Shown: positions 24,562 to 33,816, counted from the first letter of the stretch. The stretch is 35,269 nucleotides of DNA from DATGSL01 sp964645585 (GCA_964645585.1 CAZYAN010000042.1:1-35269); one strand, 5' to 3'. The notes: generated by a model from the sequence alone, not told the origin. Translations and numbers: made by a program.

Positions 24562-24634
24562 AGCCGGCGATGGGACTCGAACCCACAACCTACGGTTTAC
24601 AAAACCGTTGCTCTGCCAATTGAGCTATGCCGGC
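24562..24634 (-). tRNA. tRNA-Thr (anticodon UGU)
   Basis: A 73-base cloverleaf without encoded CCA. The acceptor GCCGGC (5' end at 24634) pairs with GCCGGC near the 3' end. The D-arm is GCTC...GAGC. The anticodon stem ACGGT/ACCGT encloses the loop TTTGTAA, giving anticodon TGT (Thr, ACA codons). The T-arm GTGGG/CCCAT encloses TTCGAGT. Pair 7-66 is an A-C mismatch, unusual but tolerable. The discriminator is T, as in other Thr tRNAs. Confidence 0.93.
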
Positions 24635-24655
24635 AAAGTGATTCTCTGGCAATCG

Positions 24656-24684
24656 GTTATCCGCCAGCCGCGCCGTTTCCGCAA
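24656..24684 (-). promoter_or_regulatory. Possible promoter for tRNA-Thr (and rpmI-rplT)
   Basis: In the minus sense, TTGCGG (24684-24679) and GATAAC (24661-24656) are 17 bases apart and 21 bases before the tRNA 5' end. The match to the sigma-70 consensus is partial (3/6 and 4/6). Confidence 0.3.
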
Positions 24685-24861
24685 CGCCGCTCCGGAAAAC
24701 GATCGCAGAACGAAAGGCGAACAATTTCGCACAAGCCCCGGAACCGTCAAGACCAAAGCCGCATTAACCGCGCGAAAACAAATCGATTCCATGCCGTTGC
24801 GCCCCGGTCTCTCGTGATCTTCGGTCTTGTGTTCTTTCGGTTCGGACCGATTGATTAGCGC

Positions 24862-27597
24862 ATGTTTCGGAATCTGCTTCTCGCCCTGCCTTTTGTCACG
24901 CTGCCTCTCGCCGCCGAACCGTCGCCGTGGAAAATGGAGTTTCATCCGTATAGCGGTTTGCAGCTTGCCTATCACAACGTTCCGGTGATTCGAAAATCGA
25001 CGCTTGCGATCGTTTCGCCCGGATGGAACCCGGTCCTGTATCACCAGCCCAACATCCCGCAGGAGGTCGAGGCACTCGAAAACGGCAACGGGCAGCGCGT
25101 GCGCGGAGAAAACGAAATCTTTGCCGCCGCCTATCACTTTGAAGCGCTCGACGGGAACCGGTTCCGCATTCGGTTCAAAGGGGAGCTCCGGAAAGACGTT
25201 CCGGCGCTGATCGAATACGCGGCCGGGTATTTGAATGCCAACCTGATCGCCGGCGCCCCGTTCCGCGGCGAAAACACCCAAGGTCCGGCAAGCGGCCGCG
25301 TGCCGGTGTTCCCAACGAAAAAGGGCCAGCAAGCCAACGATCTTCTCCCGGATTTTCGCTGGCTCGAATTCGACAGCCGAATCGGCAAGCTGCGCATCGA
25401 GGTGCTGGCCGAAGGCGAGCGCGTGATGTTCTTCGACGCGCGAAACGACCCGCAGCCGTGGGCGCGTTTCGCCCCCGTTTTCTGGTCCGGCCTCGGCAGT
25501 CCCGCGCGTCCGCTGCGCTTCGGCGAACCTGTCCAGTTTGAAATGCTGATCACCATCCGCCCCCGCCCGCGGGAGAAATTTAACCAAGCCGTGCGGGCAC
25601 AGCTGCCGCTGCGGAAAGTCCCGGCCGCGTATACACCAGACCGGCCCGTGCGGATTATCCCGACACCCAAAGACGCGCAAATCGGTGAACGCGCGTTTCC
25701 CGTTTCCCCGATGAACCGCTGGACGATTCGCCAGCCGGATGCGGATCCGCGGCTCCATGCCGAGCTGATTTCCTTGTTCGAGCGCTTCGGGATGACTCCG
25801 CCCGAGATCCGTGAGGAAACAGGTGACTGGGTGGAGATCATCGCGGGCAGCCCGCTTCGTGACGAAATCGAGCGGCAAAGCTCGTGGTTTTCGAACCCCG
25901 AAGGCTACCGCCTGATCGCGGCCACGGATGGAATTCGACTAACGGCTTCCACCGCGGCCGGCGCATTTTACGGGCTGCAAACGCTTGCCCAGCTTTGGCG
26001 ACCCGTCGGGGGAAACGTGCTGGGTTACACCGCGCGAATCGAGGATTGGCCGACGATGAAATTTCGCGGCGCCCATTGGTTTCCGAGCGCCTCCGGCGTT
26101 CCGTTTCATGAAAAGCTGATCGACCGAATTATGGCGCGCTACAAGATGAACAGCGCCGTCATCCAGTGCGAAGCCGCCATCTGGGAAACCCATCCCGCCA
26201 TCGCAGGACCGAATTCCATCGCGAAGGAGGACTTGCGGCATCTTGTGAATCTCGCGCGGTCGAATTTCCTCGATCCGATTCCCTTGATCAATGTTCCCGG
26301 CCACGCCAGTTGGATTTTCCGCAATGACCAGAACCTCGCCTTCGCGGAAGACCGCGACGCTCGTTACGCCTACTGTGTCAACCATCCCGACAGTTTCGCA
26401 TTCATCCAGGACATCCTGAACGAGGCGATTGAGGTTTTCCGCCCGACGTGGTTTCATCTCGGTCACGATGAAGTGACGCTGAAAGGCCAATTCCCGCATC
26501 CGGACTGTCCGCGCTGCCAGGGTGAAACCGTGACCGATCTGGTCCTCGGACACATGAACCGCATGAAAGAATGGCTGGAGGACCGCAATATCGGCATGAT
26601 GGTCTGGGGCGACATGATGCTCGCGCGCGAGGAAATTGACGATACGGCCGCCTTCGCTCCGACGGTTGCGATCGCGCGGGAGCGGCGGGCGCGGATTCCC
26701 GAGGGCGTCGCAATTGCCGACTGGCATTATTACTCGGGAAAAACGTACCCAAGTTTGCGCTACTTTCACGACGAGAGCCTGCCGACGATCGCGTCGACCT
26801 GGTACGCGGCAAACAACATTTACCATTTTTCCCAGGCGGCACTTGAGGAAGGTTCGCGGGGATTACTTCAAACCACCTGGGCCGGATTTTTCCCCGATGA
26901 GACGGTGCTGAAAGACGCGCTTCCGCAGTTCTCCGCCTTCATTCTCGCCGCTGAATACGCCTGGTCGGGCAATCCCGCTCCACCGGCGGAACTTCCGTTC
27001 GAGCCCGGAGCGGAATTCTTGCGATCGTATCACGGAACCGGCGACCGGGAACGCCCGGGCCGCACGGTCGACCTCTCGACGATCACGCGGACGCCGCGCG
27101 AAGCCTGGCACGGTTTCGGCGAAGACTGGAACTTTGAGGGTCTCGGTGCGGGCGTCATGCGCGCGGGCCAAGTGCTGTTCGACGTACCGGAACAATTCGT
27201 CGTCCTCGGCGGCTGGCTCACGCCCGACACCGCCGTCCAGGAGGCAACGATCGAAATCGGTGTTCGAGCGGAAGCGCTCGCGCTGCTCAACGCCGCGGCC
27301 TTCGACGCGCCGCACAGCGCGCCTCCGGCCGCGTTCACCGTCACGTACACCGACGGCGCCACAGTCACCGAGACGCTGCTGCTCGGGACAAACACGCATT
27401 ACTGGACGACCGCCCTCCCCGCGGTTTCGGCGCCGGTCGCATGGGAAAAGCCATCGCCGATTGGAACGGCAATCGCCCTCCGCGTGACCCGCTGGGAAAA
27501 CCCGCATCCGCGGAAGGTGATTGAAAAAATCACCTTCACCCGCGTCGCCGAAGAGCAAGCCTGGATCCTCGCCGGCCTGACGCTGCTCGGCGAGTAG
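24862..27597 (+). CDS. Secreted GH20-like glycoside hydrolase (beta-N-acetylhexosaminidase family)
   Basis: A 911-residue exported enzyme with a short signal peptide (MFRNLLLALPFVTLPLAA, cleavage near 18-19). Residues 20-250 form an N-terminal domain with no family I recognise. From about 263, PVRIIPTPK opens the GH20 zincin-like accessory domain, ending GYRLIAATDGIRLTAST and GAFYGLQTLAQL (349-378). The TIM-barrel follows: FRGAHWFPSASG (401-412), INVPGHASW (476-484) and FHLGHDEVTL (531-540). Asp536-Glu537 match the catalytic acid pair of GH20, although the usual HxGGDE reads HLGHDE. A C-terminal beta-rich domain begins near 760. Exo-release of N-acetylhexosamine from glycans outside the cytoplasm is the family activity; the substrate here is unknown. 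The gene is divergent from the tRNA-Thr gene and convergent with valS. Confidence 0.82.
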   Translation: MFRNLLLALPFVTLPLAAEPSPWKMEFHPYSGLQLAYHNVPVIRKSTLAIVSPGWNPVLYHQPNIPQEVEALENGNGQRVRGENEIFAAAYHFEALDGNRFRIRFKGELRKDVPALIEYAAGYLNANLIAGAPFRGENTQGPASGRVPVFPTKKGQQANDLLPDFRWLEFDSRIGKLRIEVLAEGERVMFFDARNDPQPWARFAPVFWSGLGSPARPLRFGEPVQFEMLITIRPRPREKFNQAVRAQLPLRKVPAAYTPDRPVRIIPTPKDAQIGERAFPVSPMNRWTIRQPDADPRLHAELISLFERFGMTPPEIREETGDWVEIIAGSPLRDEIERQSSWFSNPEGYRLIAATDGIRLTASTAAGAFYGLQTLAQLWRPVGGNVLGYTARIEDWPTMKFRGAHWFPSASGVPFHEKLIDRIMARYKMNSAVIQCEAAIWETHPAIAGPNSIAKEDLRHLVNLARSNFLDPIPLINVPGHASWIFRNDQNLAFAEDRDARYAYCVNHPDSFAFIQDILNEAIEVFRPTWFHLGHDEVTLKGQFPHPDCPRCQGETVTDLVLGHMNRMKEWLEDRNIGMMVWGDMMLAREEIDDTAAFAPTVAIARERRARIPEGVAIADWHYYSGKTYPSLRYFHDESLPTIASTWYAANNIYHFSQAALEEGSRGLLQTTWAGFFPDETVLKDALPQFSAFILAAEYAWSGNPAPPAELPFEPGAEFLRSYHGTGDRERPGRTVDLSTITRTPREAWHGFGEDWNFEGLGAGVMRAGQVLFDVPEQFVVLGGWLTPDTAVQEATIEIGVRAEALALLNAAAFDAPHSAPPAAFTVTYTDGATVTETLLLGTNTHYWTTALPAVSAPVAWEKPSPIGTAIALRVTRWENPHPRKVIEKITFTRVAEEQAWILAGLTLLGE

Positions 27598-27638
27598 CGG
27601 CGCAGCGGTCGCGATTGTTAGGTCACACTCGGGACGTT

Positions 27639-27681
27639 GCCGAGGGCTGCTGGAACCCTCGGCCGGCTCGCCCGTATTTTT
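27639..27681 (+). terminator. Probable terminator hairpin between GH20-like gene and valS
   Basis: A perfect 8-bp stem GCCGAGGG (27639-27646) / CCCTCGGC (27656-27663) with a 9-base loop lies 41 bases after the GH20-like stop. A T-run (27677-27681) follows 13 bases later, so the geometry is not ideal for an intrinsic terminator. The hairpin lies between two converging genes. Confidence 0.5.
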
Positions 27682-27708
27682 GAATGAACTGCTTAAACCG
27701 CGACGCCT

Positions 27709-30414
27709 TTACAGCGCGGCGAGGAGGCGTTCGATTTCCTCTTTCTTGCCGCGGAGTTTGTCGAGCTGGCGGCGGGCGCCCTCGACGACTTCGGGCGGGG
27801 CCTGGCTCACGAACTTTTCATTGCCGAGGCGAGCTTCGGTGGAAGCGATTTGCTTGTCCAATTGCTGGAGCTCTTTGCCCATCCGGGTTCGTTCAGCGGC
27901 GACGTCAACCGAGCTGGCGAGATCGAGGTAAAGGGTACCGAGCGGCGTCACGACCGCCGGAAGACCGTCGACTTTTTCACGAACGGCGATCTCCTTCGCG
28001 CCCGCGAGCCGCTTGAGTTTGTCGGCGTTGCCGGCCACCGCCTTTGCCTGCTCGTCGGTGGCAACGAGGAAGAACGAACTGTCGCGCTTGCCGGCGAGGT
28101 TGTATTCCGCCTTCAACGCCCGGGCGCGAGTGACCAGCTCCTGCAGGGCGGCGACTTCCTCACGCGCTTCCGCCTTGATCTCCAAACGGTGCTTCTGCAG
28201 GGCGGCCGCGAGCTTGTCGGCGCTTTCGAGCGGCTGGTTGAGAATAAACGTCCCTTCCGCGCCGTATCCTGCCGAATGCCAGAGTTCCTCGGTGATAAAC
28301 GGCGTGAACGGATGCAGCATCAGCAAAACCTGACGCAGCACGAGGTCCTGAATAGCCAAACAGGTGTCGCGGGCAGCCGGATCCTGAAGTGTCGCTTTGG
28401 AAACCTCGACATACCAATCGCAGAAGTCGCTCCAGAAGAAGCCGTAAATCTTTTGCGCAGCCGTGTTGAACTCATACGAGTCGAGCGCTTCATCGACCGT
28501 GCGTGTCGCTACGACAAGGCCAGCCAAGATCGCATGGTCGTCACTGTCCATCCGCGCCGGATTGATTCTGCCAAGGATGGAATCGACACTCGAGTTGTCG
28601 CCCGCGTCGCCGGACATCTGCCGAAACCGGACAGCATTCCAGAGTTTGTTGCAGAAGTTGCGACCGGTCTCGACCCGGTCTTCGCTGAAGCGAATATCCT
28701 GCCCCTGCGGCGCGATCAAGATCACTCCAAGGCGCAAGCCGTCGGCCCCGTATTGCTTGATCAAGTCGAGCGGATCGGGCGAGTTGCCGAGCGATTTCGA
28801 CATCTTGCGCCCTTGGATGTCGCGAATGATTCCGGTGAAATAAACGTCCTTGAACGGAATCCGCTCCTCAATCGGCGCGTTCGGGTTCATGAACTCCAGC
28901 CCCGCCATGATCATCCGCGCGACCCAGAAGAAAATGATGTCCGGCCCGGTCACGAGCGCGGAGGTCGGGTAAAAATAATCCAGCCCTTCTTCCTTCTGCC
29001 GCTGCTCATCCGGCCAGCCCATCGTGGCGAACGGCCAGAGCCATGACGACGCCCACGTGTCGAGCACATCCTCTTCCTGCTCCCAGTTTTCGGCGTCGGC
29101 CGGCGCCTCAAGGGCGACATGCCAATTCGCCGGATCCGAACGATCGGCCCCTTTGCGGTACCAGACCGGAATGCGGTGTCCCCACCAGAGCTGGCGGCTG
29201 ATGCACCAGTCCTGGATGTTGTCGAGCCAGTGCAAATAGACCTTTGCCCAGCGCTCGGGATAGAAACGAATCAGACCGTCGCGCACGACCTGCTTCGCCT
29301 CCTCGACCCGCGGGTATTTCAGAAACCACTGCTCCGACAGCCGCGGCTCGATCGGCACGTCGGCTCGCTCGCTGAAGCCGACACTGTTTTCATACGGCTC
29401 CTCGGCGACCAGCAGCCCGAGTGCCTTCAATTTGGCCGCCGCCTTCTTCCGGGCCTCAAACCGGTCCATCCCGGCGAAATCCGCCCCGGCGAGTTCGTTG
29501 AGGGTGCCGTCGGGGTTGAGCACATCGACAACTTCAAGATTGTGGCGACGGCCGATTTCGAAGTCGTTTTTATCGTGCGCCGGAGTCACCTTCAGCACAC
29601 CGGTTCCGAATTCGCGATCAATATAACTGTCGGCGATAATCGGGATTTCCTTCCGGGGAAACGGCCGCCAAACGGTTTTCCCGATCAGGTGCTTGTAACG
29701 GTCGTCTTCGGGGTGAACGGCGACGGCGGTATCGCCCATCAGCGTCTCCGGCCGGGTCGTTGCGATCTCTAAGTATTCGCCCGGACGATCGGCGATCTCG
29801 TACCGCATTTTGTACAAGATTCCTTGCTGCGGCTTCATGATCACCTCTTCGTCCGAAAGCGCTGTCAGGCTCGCCGGACACCAGTTGACCATCCGTTTGC
29901 CCCGGTAAATATAACCGCGCCGGAACAGCTCGACGAATGCGTACTGCACGGCCCGGCTGTAGTCGCTGTCGAGCGTGAAGACCTCGCGGTCCCAGTCGCA
30001 GGAGGCGCCCAGCTTTTTGAGCTGCTCGATAATGATCCCGCCGTGCTTCTCCTTCCACTCCCAAGCGCGCTCGACGAACTTCTCGCGTCCGAGATCCCGG
30101 CGTGTTTTTCCTTCGCGCTGGCGGAGGTCGCGCTCGACCCGCGTCTGCGTCGCGATCCCGGCGTGGTCGGTTCCCGGCAGCCACAGAGCCGCCTTCCCCT
30201 GCTGGCGCGCGCGCCGGATCAGGATGTCCTGCAGCGTGTTGTTGAGCACATGGCCCATCGTCAGCACGCCGGTGACATTTGGCGGCGGAATAACGATGCT
30301 GTAAGGTTCCTTCGCGGAATCCGGCCTGCCCTGGAAGCACTTGCTCTCCAGCCAGGCCGCATACCACTTCTCTTCCACATCGTGCGGTTCGTAAGCTTTG
30401 GCGATCGTCGACAT
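27709..30414 (-). CDS. valS: Valyl-tRNA synthetase
   Basis: A 901-residue class I synthetase that charges tRNA(Val). The HIGH-type motif is PPPNVTGVLTMGHVLN (43-58), followed by LPGTDHAGIATQ (79-90). The CP1 editing domain includes ATTRPETLMGDTAVAVHPED (218-237) and GTGVLKVTPAHDKNDFEIG (270-288). The KMSKS loop is GRKMSKSLGNSPDPLDLI (535-552). The anticodon-binding domain follows, and a C-terminal coiled coil (about 835-901) is typical of ValRS. The length is usual (880-950). No clear ribosome-binding site precedes the ATG. It is divergent from glnD across a repeat-rich region with a scaffold gap. Confidence 0.97.
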   Translation of the reverse strand: MSTIAKAYEPHDVEEKWYAAWLESKCFQGRPDSAKEPYSIVIPPPNVTGVLTMGHVLNNTLQDILIRRARQQGKAALWLPGTDHAGIATQTRVERDLRQREGKTRRDLGREKFVERAWEWKEKHGGIIIEQLKKLGASCDWDREVFTLDSDYSRAVQYAFVELFRRGYIYRGKRMVNWCPASLTALSDEEVIMKPQQGILYKMRYEIADRPGEYLEIATTRPETLMGDTAVAVHPEDDRYKHLIGKTVWRPFPRKEIPIIADSYIDREFGTGVLKVTPAHDKNDFEIGRRHNLEVVDVLNPDGTLNELAGADFAGMDRFEARKKAAAKLKALGLLVAEEPYENSVGFSERADVPIEPRLSEQWFLKYPRVEEAKQVVRDGLIRFYPERWAKVYLHWLDNIQDWCISRQLWWGHRIPVWYRKGADRSDPANWHVALEAPADAENWEQEEDVLDTWASSWLWPFATMGWPDEQRQKEEGLDYFYPTSALVTGPDIIFFWVARMIMAGLEFMNPNAPIEERIPFKDVYFTGIIRDIQGRKMSKSLGNSPDPLDLIKQYGADGLRLGVILIAPQGQDIRFSEDRVETGRNFCNKLWNAVRFRQMSGDAGDNSSVDSILGRINPARMDSDDHAILAGLVVATRTVDEALDSYEFNTAAQKIYGFFWSDFCDWYVEVSKATLQDPAARDTCLAIQDLVLRQVLLMLHPFTPFITEELWHSAGYGAEGTFILNQPLESADKLAAALQKHRLEIKAEAREEVAALQELVTRARALKAEYNLAGKRDSSFFLVATDEQAKAVAGNADKLKRLAGAKEIAVREKVDGLPAVVTPLGTLYLDLASSVDVAAERTRMGKELQQLDKQIASTEARLGNEKFVSQAPPEVVEGARRQLDKLRGKKEEIERLLAAL

Positions 30415-30537
30415 GTCAAAAGAGAAACGAATAAACCGCCCGCCCGAATCCGCAAAGGGAATTTCAATCCAATTTCAAAATCACCCACCTTCAAACTTTC
30501 CAGCAAAAGAGTCAGGAGGATCCGGACCTACACCCCC

Positions 30538-30720
30538 AATAACTAATAACCGAATTACCAATAACTCCCTTCCCACCTTCCCGCCTTCCCACCTTCCCNN
30601 NNNNNNNNNNNNNNNNNNNNNNNNNNNNNNNNNNNNNNNNNNNNNNNNNNNNNNNNNNNNNNNNNNNNNNNNNNNNNNNNNNNNNNNNNNNNNNNNNNCC
30701 TTCCCACCTTCCCACCTTCC
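30538..30720. repeat. AATAACY heptamer and CCTTCCCA octamer array
   Basis: AATAACT (30538), AATAACC (30545), AATTACC (30553) and AATAACT (30560) are followed by octamers CCTTCCCA (30568), CCTTCCCG (30576), CCTTCCCA (30584) and CCTTCCC (30592). The array enters the N gap and re-emerges at 30699 and 30707 with CCTTCCCA, then decays to TTCC repeats. The true copy number is unknown. Confidence 0.85.
30599..30698. other. Scaffold gap (100 N)
   Basis: Exactly 100 undetermined bases, a conventional placeholder for a gap of unknown size. It falls inside the octamer repeat, so assembly probably broke because the repeat exceeded the read length. Confidence 0.95.
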
Positions 30721-30769
30721 TTCCTTCCGCTCTTGCAGCCAAACCTTATTTGGTGAAGATAAAAGCTTC

Positions 30770-33586
30770 ATGCTCGGCCGAATTCAGAAGCACGCGAACC
30801 GCCGCCTCAACTTCCCGGAGGGGTGCGCCAAACCCGAGCGCCTGGCGATCTACAGCCGCTTTCTCAAGCTCGAACACGAAATGATGCACCGCCGCCACCG
30901 GGCGGGCGAATCAGGTCTGCGCATCGTGAACCTCCGCGCGACCGTCATCGATCTCCTGCTCGAACACCTGTTCACGACCGCCCTGACCGACCTCGAACGG
31001 GCCGGAGGAACGCCCGCCTCGCAGGTCTGCATGATCGCCCTCGGCGGCTACGGCCGCGCCGAACTTTCTCCGCTGAGCGACATCGACTTCATGTTCCTCT
31101 TCCCCAGCGGCGCGACGGGCGACGAGGTCAAGGAGTTTCAGAAGTACCTGACCGACGAAATTCTCTACCCGCTTTGGGATCTTAAACTGAAGGTCGGCCA
31201 CTCGACTCGCACGATCGATGAAGCCGTCGAGGCGGCGCGGAACGACATCTGCACGAAAACCGCCCTGCTTGATTCGCGGCGAATTGCCGGTTCCGCCGGC
31301 CTCTTCGATATTTTCCGGCACGCCTACAAGAATTTTTACCGCAAAGAACGGCCGCGCGAATACCTGGAGGCGCGCCTGCAAGACCAGGCCGAGCGCCGCG
31401 AGCGCTACGGCAACACGGTGTTTCTGCAGGAACCCGACATCAAGAACGGCGTCGGCGGACTTCGCGATTACCAGAACACGCTCTGGATGGCGCGGATAAA
31501 ATTGGACATCGATCGGATCGAAGAGCTGTGCGAACACAATTATCTGCGCAAAAATGAACAGGTCGATTTTGTCCAGGCCTACGATTTTCTCCTTCGCGTC
31601 CGAAACGATCTCCATTTCACGTTAAAGCGCCCGTCGGACCTCCTCGATCTGGAAAAGCAGCCTCTGGTTGCCCAGCATCTCGGCTACACGCAGAAAGATC
31701 TTTTCAAGCGGGTCGAGCGGTTCATGCGCGACTATTACAGTCACGCGCGCACGATTTTTCGGATCTCAAATATCGTCGAAAAACGTCTCGCCCTTCGTCC
31801 AACGTCAGGCCAGCCGGCGCCGCTGAGTTTTCGCGACGTGATCGCCGCACGCAAACACGAGCGTCAGCAGCGGATCGACGGATTCGTCGTTCGCGGCAGC
31901 GAAATCACCTACGAGGCGCCGAACGTTTTCCGCGAAGATCCGGAGCGCCTGATCCGCGTTTTCCGCCACTGCCAGCAGCTGAAGTGTTCGCTCGATTTCG
32001 AGCTGGAATCGCTTATCCAGGAATCACTTACGCTTATTACCCGCAAGGTGATCAACTCATCCCGGGCAAACAAGAGCTTCCGCGCCATCCTCCAAGAGCC
32101 CGGGATGGTGTACCCGATTTTCAGTCAGATGCATGACCTTGGGGTGCTTGGACGCTTTGTCCCGGAGTTCGACCGGCTCGCCTGCCTGGTCCAGCACGAA
32201 TACTACCACCGCTACACGGCCGATGTTCACACGCTCAATACGATCCGCGAGCTCGACGACATTTTCATCGCGAAGGAGCCGGAGATGGAAAAATACCGCG
32301 ACGCCCTGCGCGAGCTCAGCCATCCGACGCTTCTTTATCTCATCCTTTTCCTGCACGACACCGGCAAGGCATTCGGAATCGCCGGACACGCCGAAGCCGG
32401 CGCGGAAATCGCCGGAGGAGTCTTGGCGCGACTCGAAATTCCCGCGCAATTCTGGGATTTAATCATCTCGATTATCCGCAACCACCTCCTGATGGCACGA
32501 TTCTGGCAGAAGCACGACCTCGATGATCCTTCCACCATTGCGTCGTTTTGCGAGCAGGTCGGTGACGTCGAGAAGCTCGCCTTCCTCTACGTCCACACGT
32601 TCTGCGATGCCCGAGGCACGGCGAAGGGCCTTTGGAACAGCTACAAAGACATGCTCCACACGACCCTTTACAAGAACGCGTTCGAACACCTCACGTACGG
32701 CGATCGCCTCGCCGCTTCCCAGCGTCAGAAAAAGGAAATGAGCTACAACGAAATCAAGACTCGCAAAATACCCGGCGTCACCGCCGAAGAGATTGAAGCC
32801 CACTACAGCCACCTGCCGGAAAAGTATTTCCGTCATACCGACACGGATGACATCATCCTTCACATCCAGATGGTCCATCGTCTGCTTGCGACAATCGCGC
32901 ACGCGGACGCGGCCGGATCGCTGAAACCGATCATTGACTGGAAAGACGATCTCGACCGGAGCCTGACGATCGTCAATGTCGTCACCTGGGATCGCGCCGG
33001 ACTCTTTTCCAAGCTCGCCGGCCCGTTCGCGCGGGCCGGTCTCAATATTCTCAGCGCAAAAGCCATCTCCCGAGCCGACCACATCGCGATCGACACGTTC
33101 TACGTCGTCGAACCGGCGCGCGGCGCCGTTCAAAGCGAGTCGGCCAAAGCAATCTTTGAAAAGGCTCTCGAACAAACGCTCGTTCATAACGAAGACCTCC
33201 TTCCAGAGATCGAGGCCGAGGCGAAACATCACGCGCTCCGCGAATGGGGCCGGGAAAGCCAGTTCCTGCGCGCACCCATCCAGCCAAACATCCGGGTTTA
33301 TCAGGATTTGAATCTCGATCGCACGGTTGTCGAAGTCAGGCTCAACGATCAGATCGGCTTGCTCTACCGCCTCTCCCGGATCATCTACGACCACGGTTTC
33401 AGTATTCGCTTTGCCAGAATCGCCACCGAGCGCGGCGTCGCCGAAGACACGTTCTATATAGAGCCCCGGACCGATCTCCGGGGCGAGGGAACAGGAGATG
33501 CCGACCTGCAAAAACTCCAGGATGATCTCATATCGGCGTTCGCTCCCGAACCCGACGCAGCGCCCACATCGGAAGAATCCGCCTGA
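30770..33586 (+). CDS. glnD: PII uridylyltransferase/uridylyl-removing enzyme
   Basis: A 938-residue bifunctional nitrogen sensor. It uridylylates PII when glutamine is low and removes UMP when it is high. The nucleotidyltransferase domain has GGYGRAELSPLSDIDF (92-107; Asp104 and Asp106 bind metal) and DIKNGVGGLRDYQ (223-235). The HD hydrolase domain has YHRYTADVHTL (479-489) and LHDTGKAFGIAGHAEAG (528-544). Two ACT domains close the protein, near 730-805 (SLTIVNVVTWDRAGLFSKLA) and 852-925 (VEVRLNDQIGLLYRLSRII), and sense glutamine. A longer open frame exists upstream but crosses repeats and the N gap. The ATG at 30770 has GGTGAAG about 12 bases upstream and gives the normal N-terminus. It precedes a two-component kinase gene on the same strand. 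Confidence 0.95.
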   Translation: MLGRIQKHANRRLNFPEGCAKPERLAIYSRFLKLEHEMMHRRHRAGESGLRIVNLRATVIDLLLEHLFTTALTDLERAGGTPASQVCMIALGGYGRAELSPLSDIDFMFLFPSGATGDEVKEFQKYLTDEILYPLWDLKLKVGHSTRTIDEAVEAARNDICTKTALLDSRRIAGSAGLFDIFRHAYKNFYRKERPREYLEARLQDQAERRERYGNTVFLQEPDIKNGVGGLRDYQNTLWMARIKLDIDRIEELCEHNYLRKNEQVDFVQAYDFLLRVRNDLHFTLKRPSDLLDLEKQPLVAQHLGYTQKDLFKRVERFMRDYYSHARTIFRISNIVEKRLALRPTSGQPAPLSFRDVIAARKHERQQRIDGFVVRGSEITYEAPNVFREDPERLIRVFRHCQQLKCSLDFELESLIQESLTLITRKVINSSRANKSFRAILQEPGMVYPIFSQMHDLGVLGRFVPEFDRLACLVQHEYYHRYTADVHTLNTIRELDDIFIAKEPEMEKYRDALRELSHPTLLYLILFLHDTGKAFGIAGHAEAGAEIAGGVLARLEIPAQFWDLIISIIRNHLLMARFWQKHDLDDPSTIASFCEQVGDVEKLAFLYVHTFCDARGTAKGLWNSYKDMLHTTLYKNAFEHLTYGDRLAASQRQKKEMSYNEIKTRKIPGVTAEEIEAHYSHLPEKYFRHTDTDDIILHIQMVHRLLATIAHADAAGSLKPIIDWKDDLDRSLTIVNVVTWDRAGLFSKLAGPFARAGLNILSAKAISRADHIAIDTFYVVEPARGAVQSESAKAIFEKALEQTLVHNEDLLPEIEAEAKHHALREWGRESQFLRAPIQPNIRVYQDLNLDRTVVEVRLNDQIGLLYRLSRIIYDHGFSIRFARIATERGVAEDTFYIEPRTDLRGEGTGDADLQKLQDDLISAFAPEPDAAPTSEESA

Positions 33587-33762
33587 TTCTCGGCGATTCC
33601 GCCGTCCGGCTGCCAGCGTCACTTAAAACGCCGATCTCAAACCATGAATAAACCCGAATCGACACAATAAGAAATGTAAGCGTGTAATCTTTGGATGATG
33701 GATTTCAGCAATCGGGTGAACAAGATTATCGGGCCACCGTTTTATCATTCAGCACATGCCTG

Positions 33763-33777
33763 TTCATTCGTGGTTTC
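33763..33777 (+). repeat. Single ATTCGTGG unit upstream of kinase gene
   Basis: TTCATTCGTGGTTTC matches the terminal unit of the ATTCGTG arrays at 13863 and 16346. Only one clear unit is present, 40 bases upstream of the kinase start, so a chance match cannot be excluded. Confidence 0.4.
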
Positions 33778-33816
33778 TCAAAAACTTTATCCGCGTCGAT
33801 TTAGGGTAATTGCCTG

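Larger units (their letters stand above)
30415..30769. other. valS-glnD intergenic region with repeats and scaffold gap
   Basis: A 355-base region between two divergent genes, including 100 Ns. It holds heptamer and octamer repeats (listed separately). A frame is open through it into glnD, but its translation is repeat sequence and unknown bases. Promoters for both genes must lie here; part may be hidden in the gap. Confidence 0.6.

Noticed and set aside
24454..24588. Upstream extension of rpmI
   Set aside because: It would overlap the tRNA-Thr gene and add 45 non-conserved residues to a 64-residue protein.
30538..30720. CRISPR array
   Set aside because: Units are 7-8 bases, directly abutting, with no spacers and no cas genes in the window.
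30398..30769. Upstream extension of glnD through the repeats and N gap
   Set aside because: The extension is translated repeat and unknown bases, and it overlaps the valS start; the ATG at 30770 gives the normal GlnD N-terminus.
32459..33622. 387-codon open frame on the minus strand
   Set aside because: Antisense to the HD and ACT domains of glnD; the translation has no recognisable domain.
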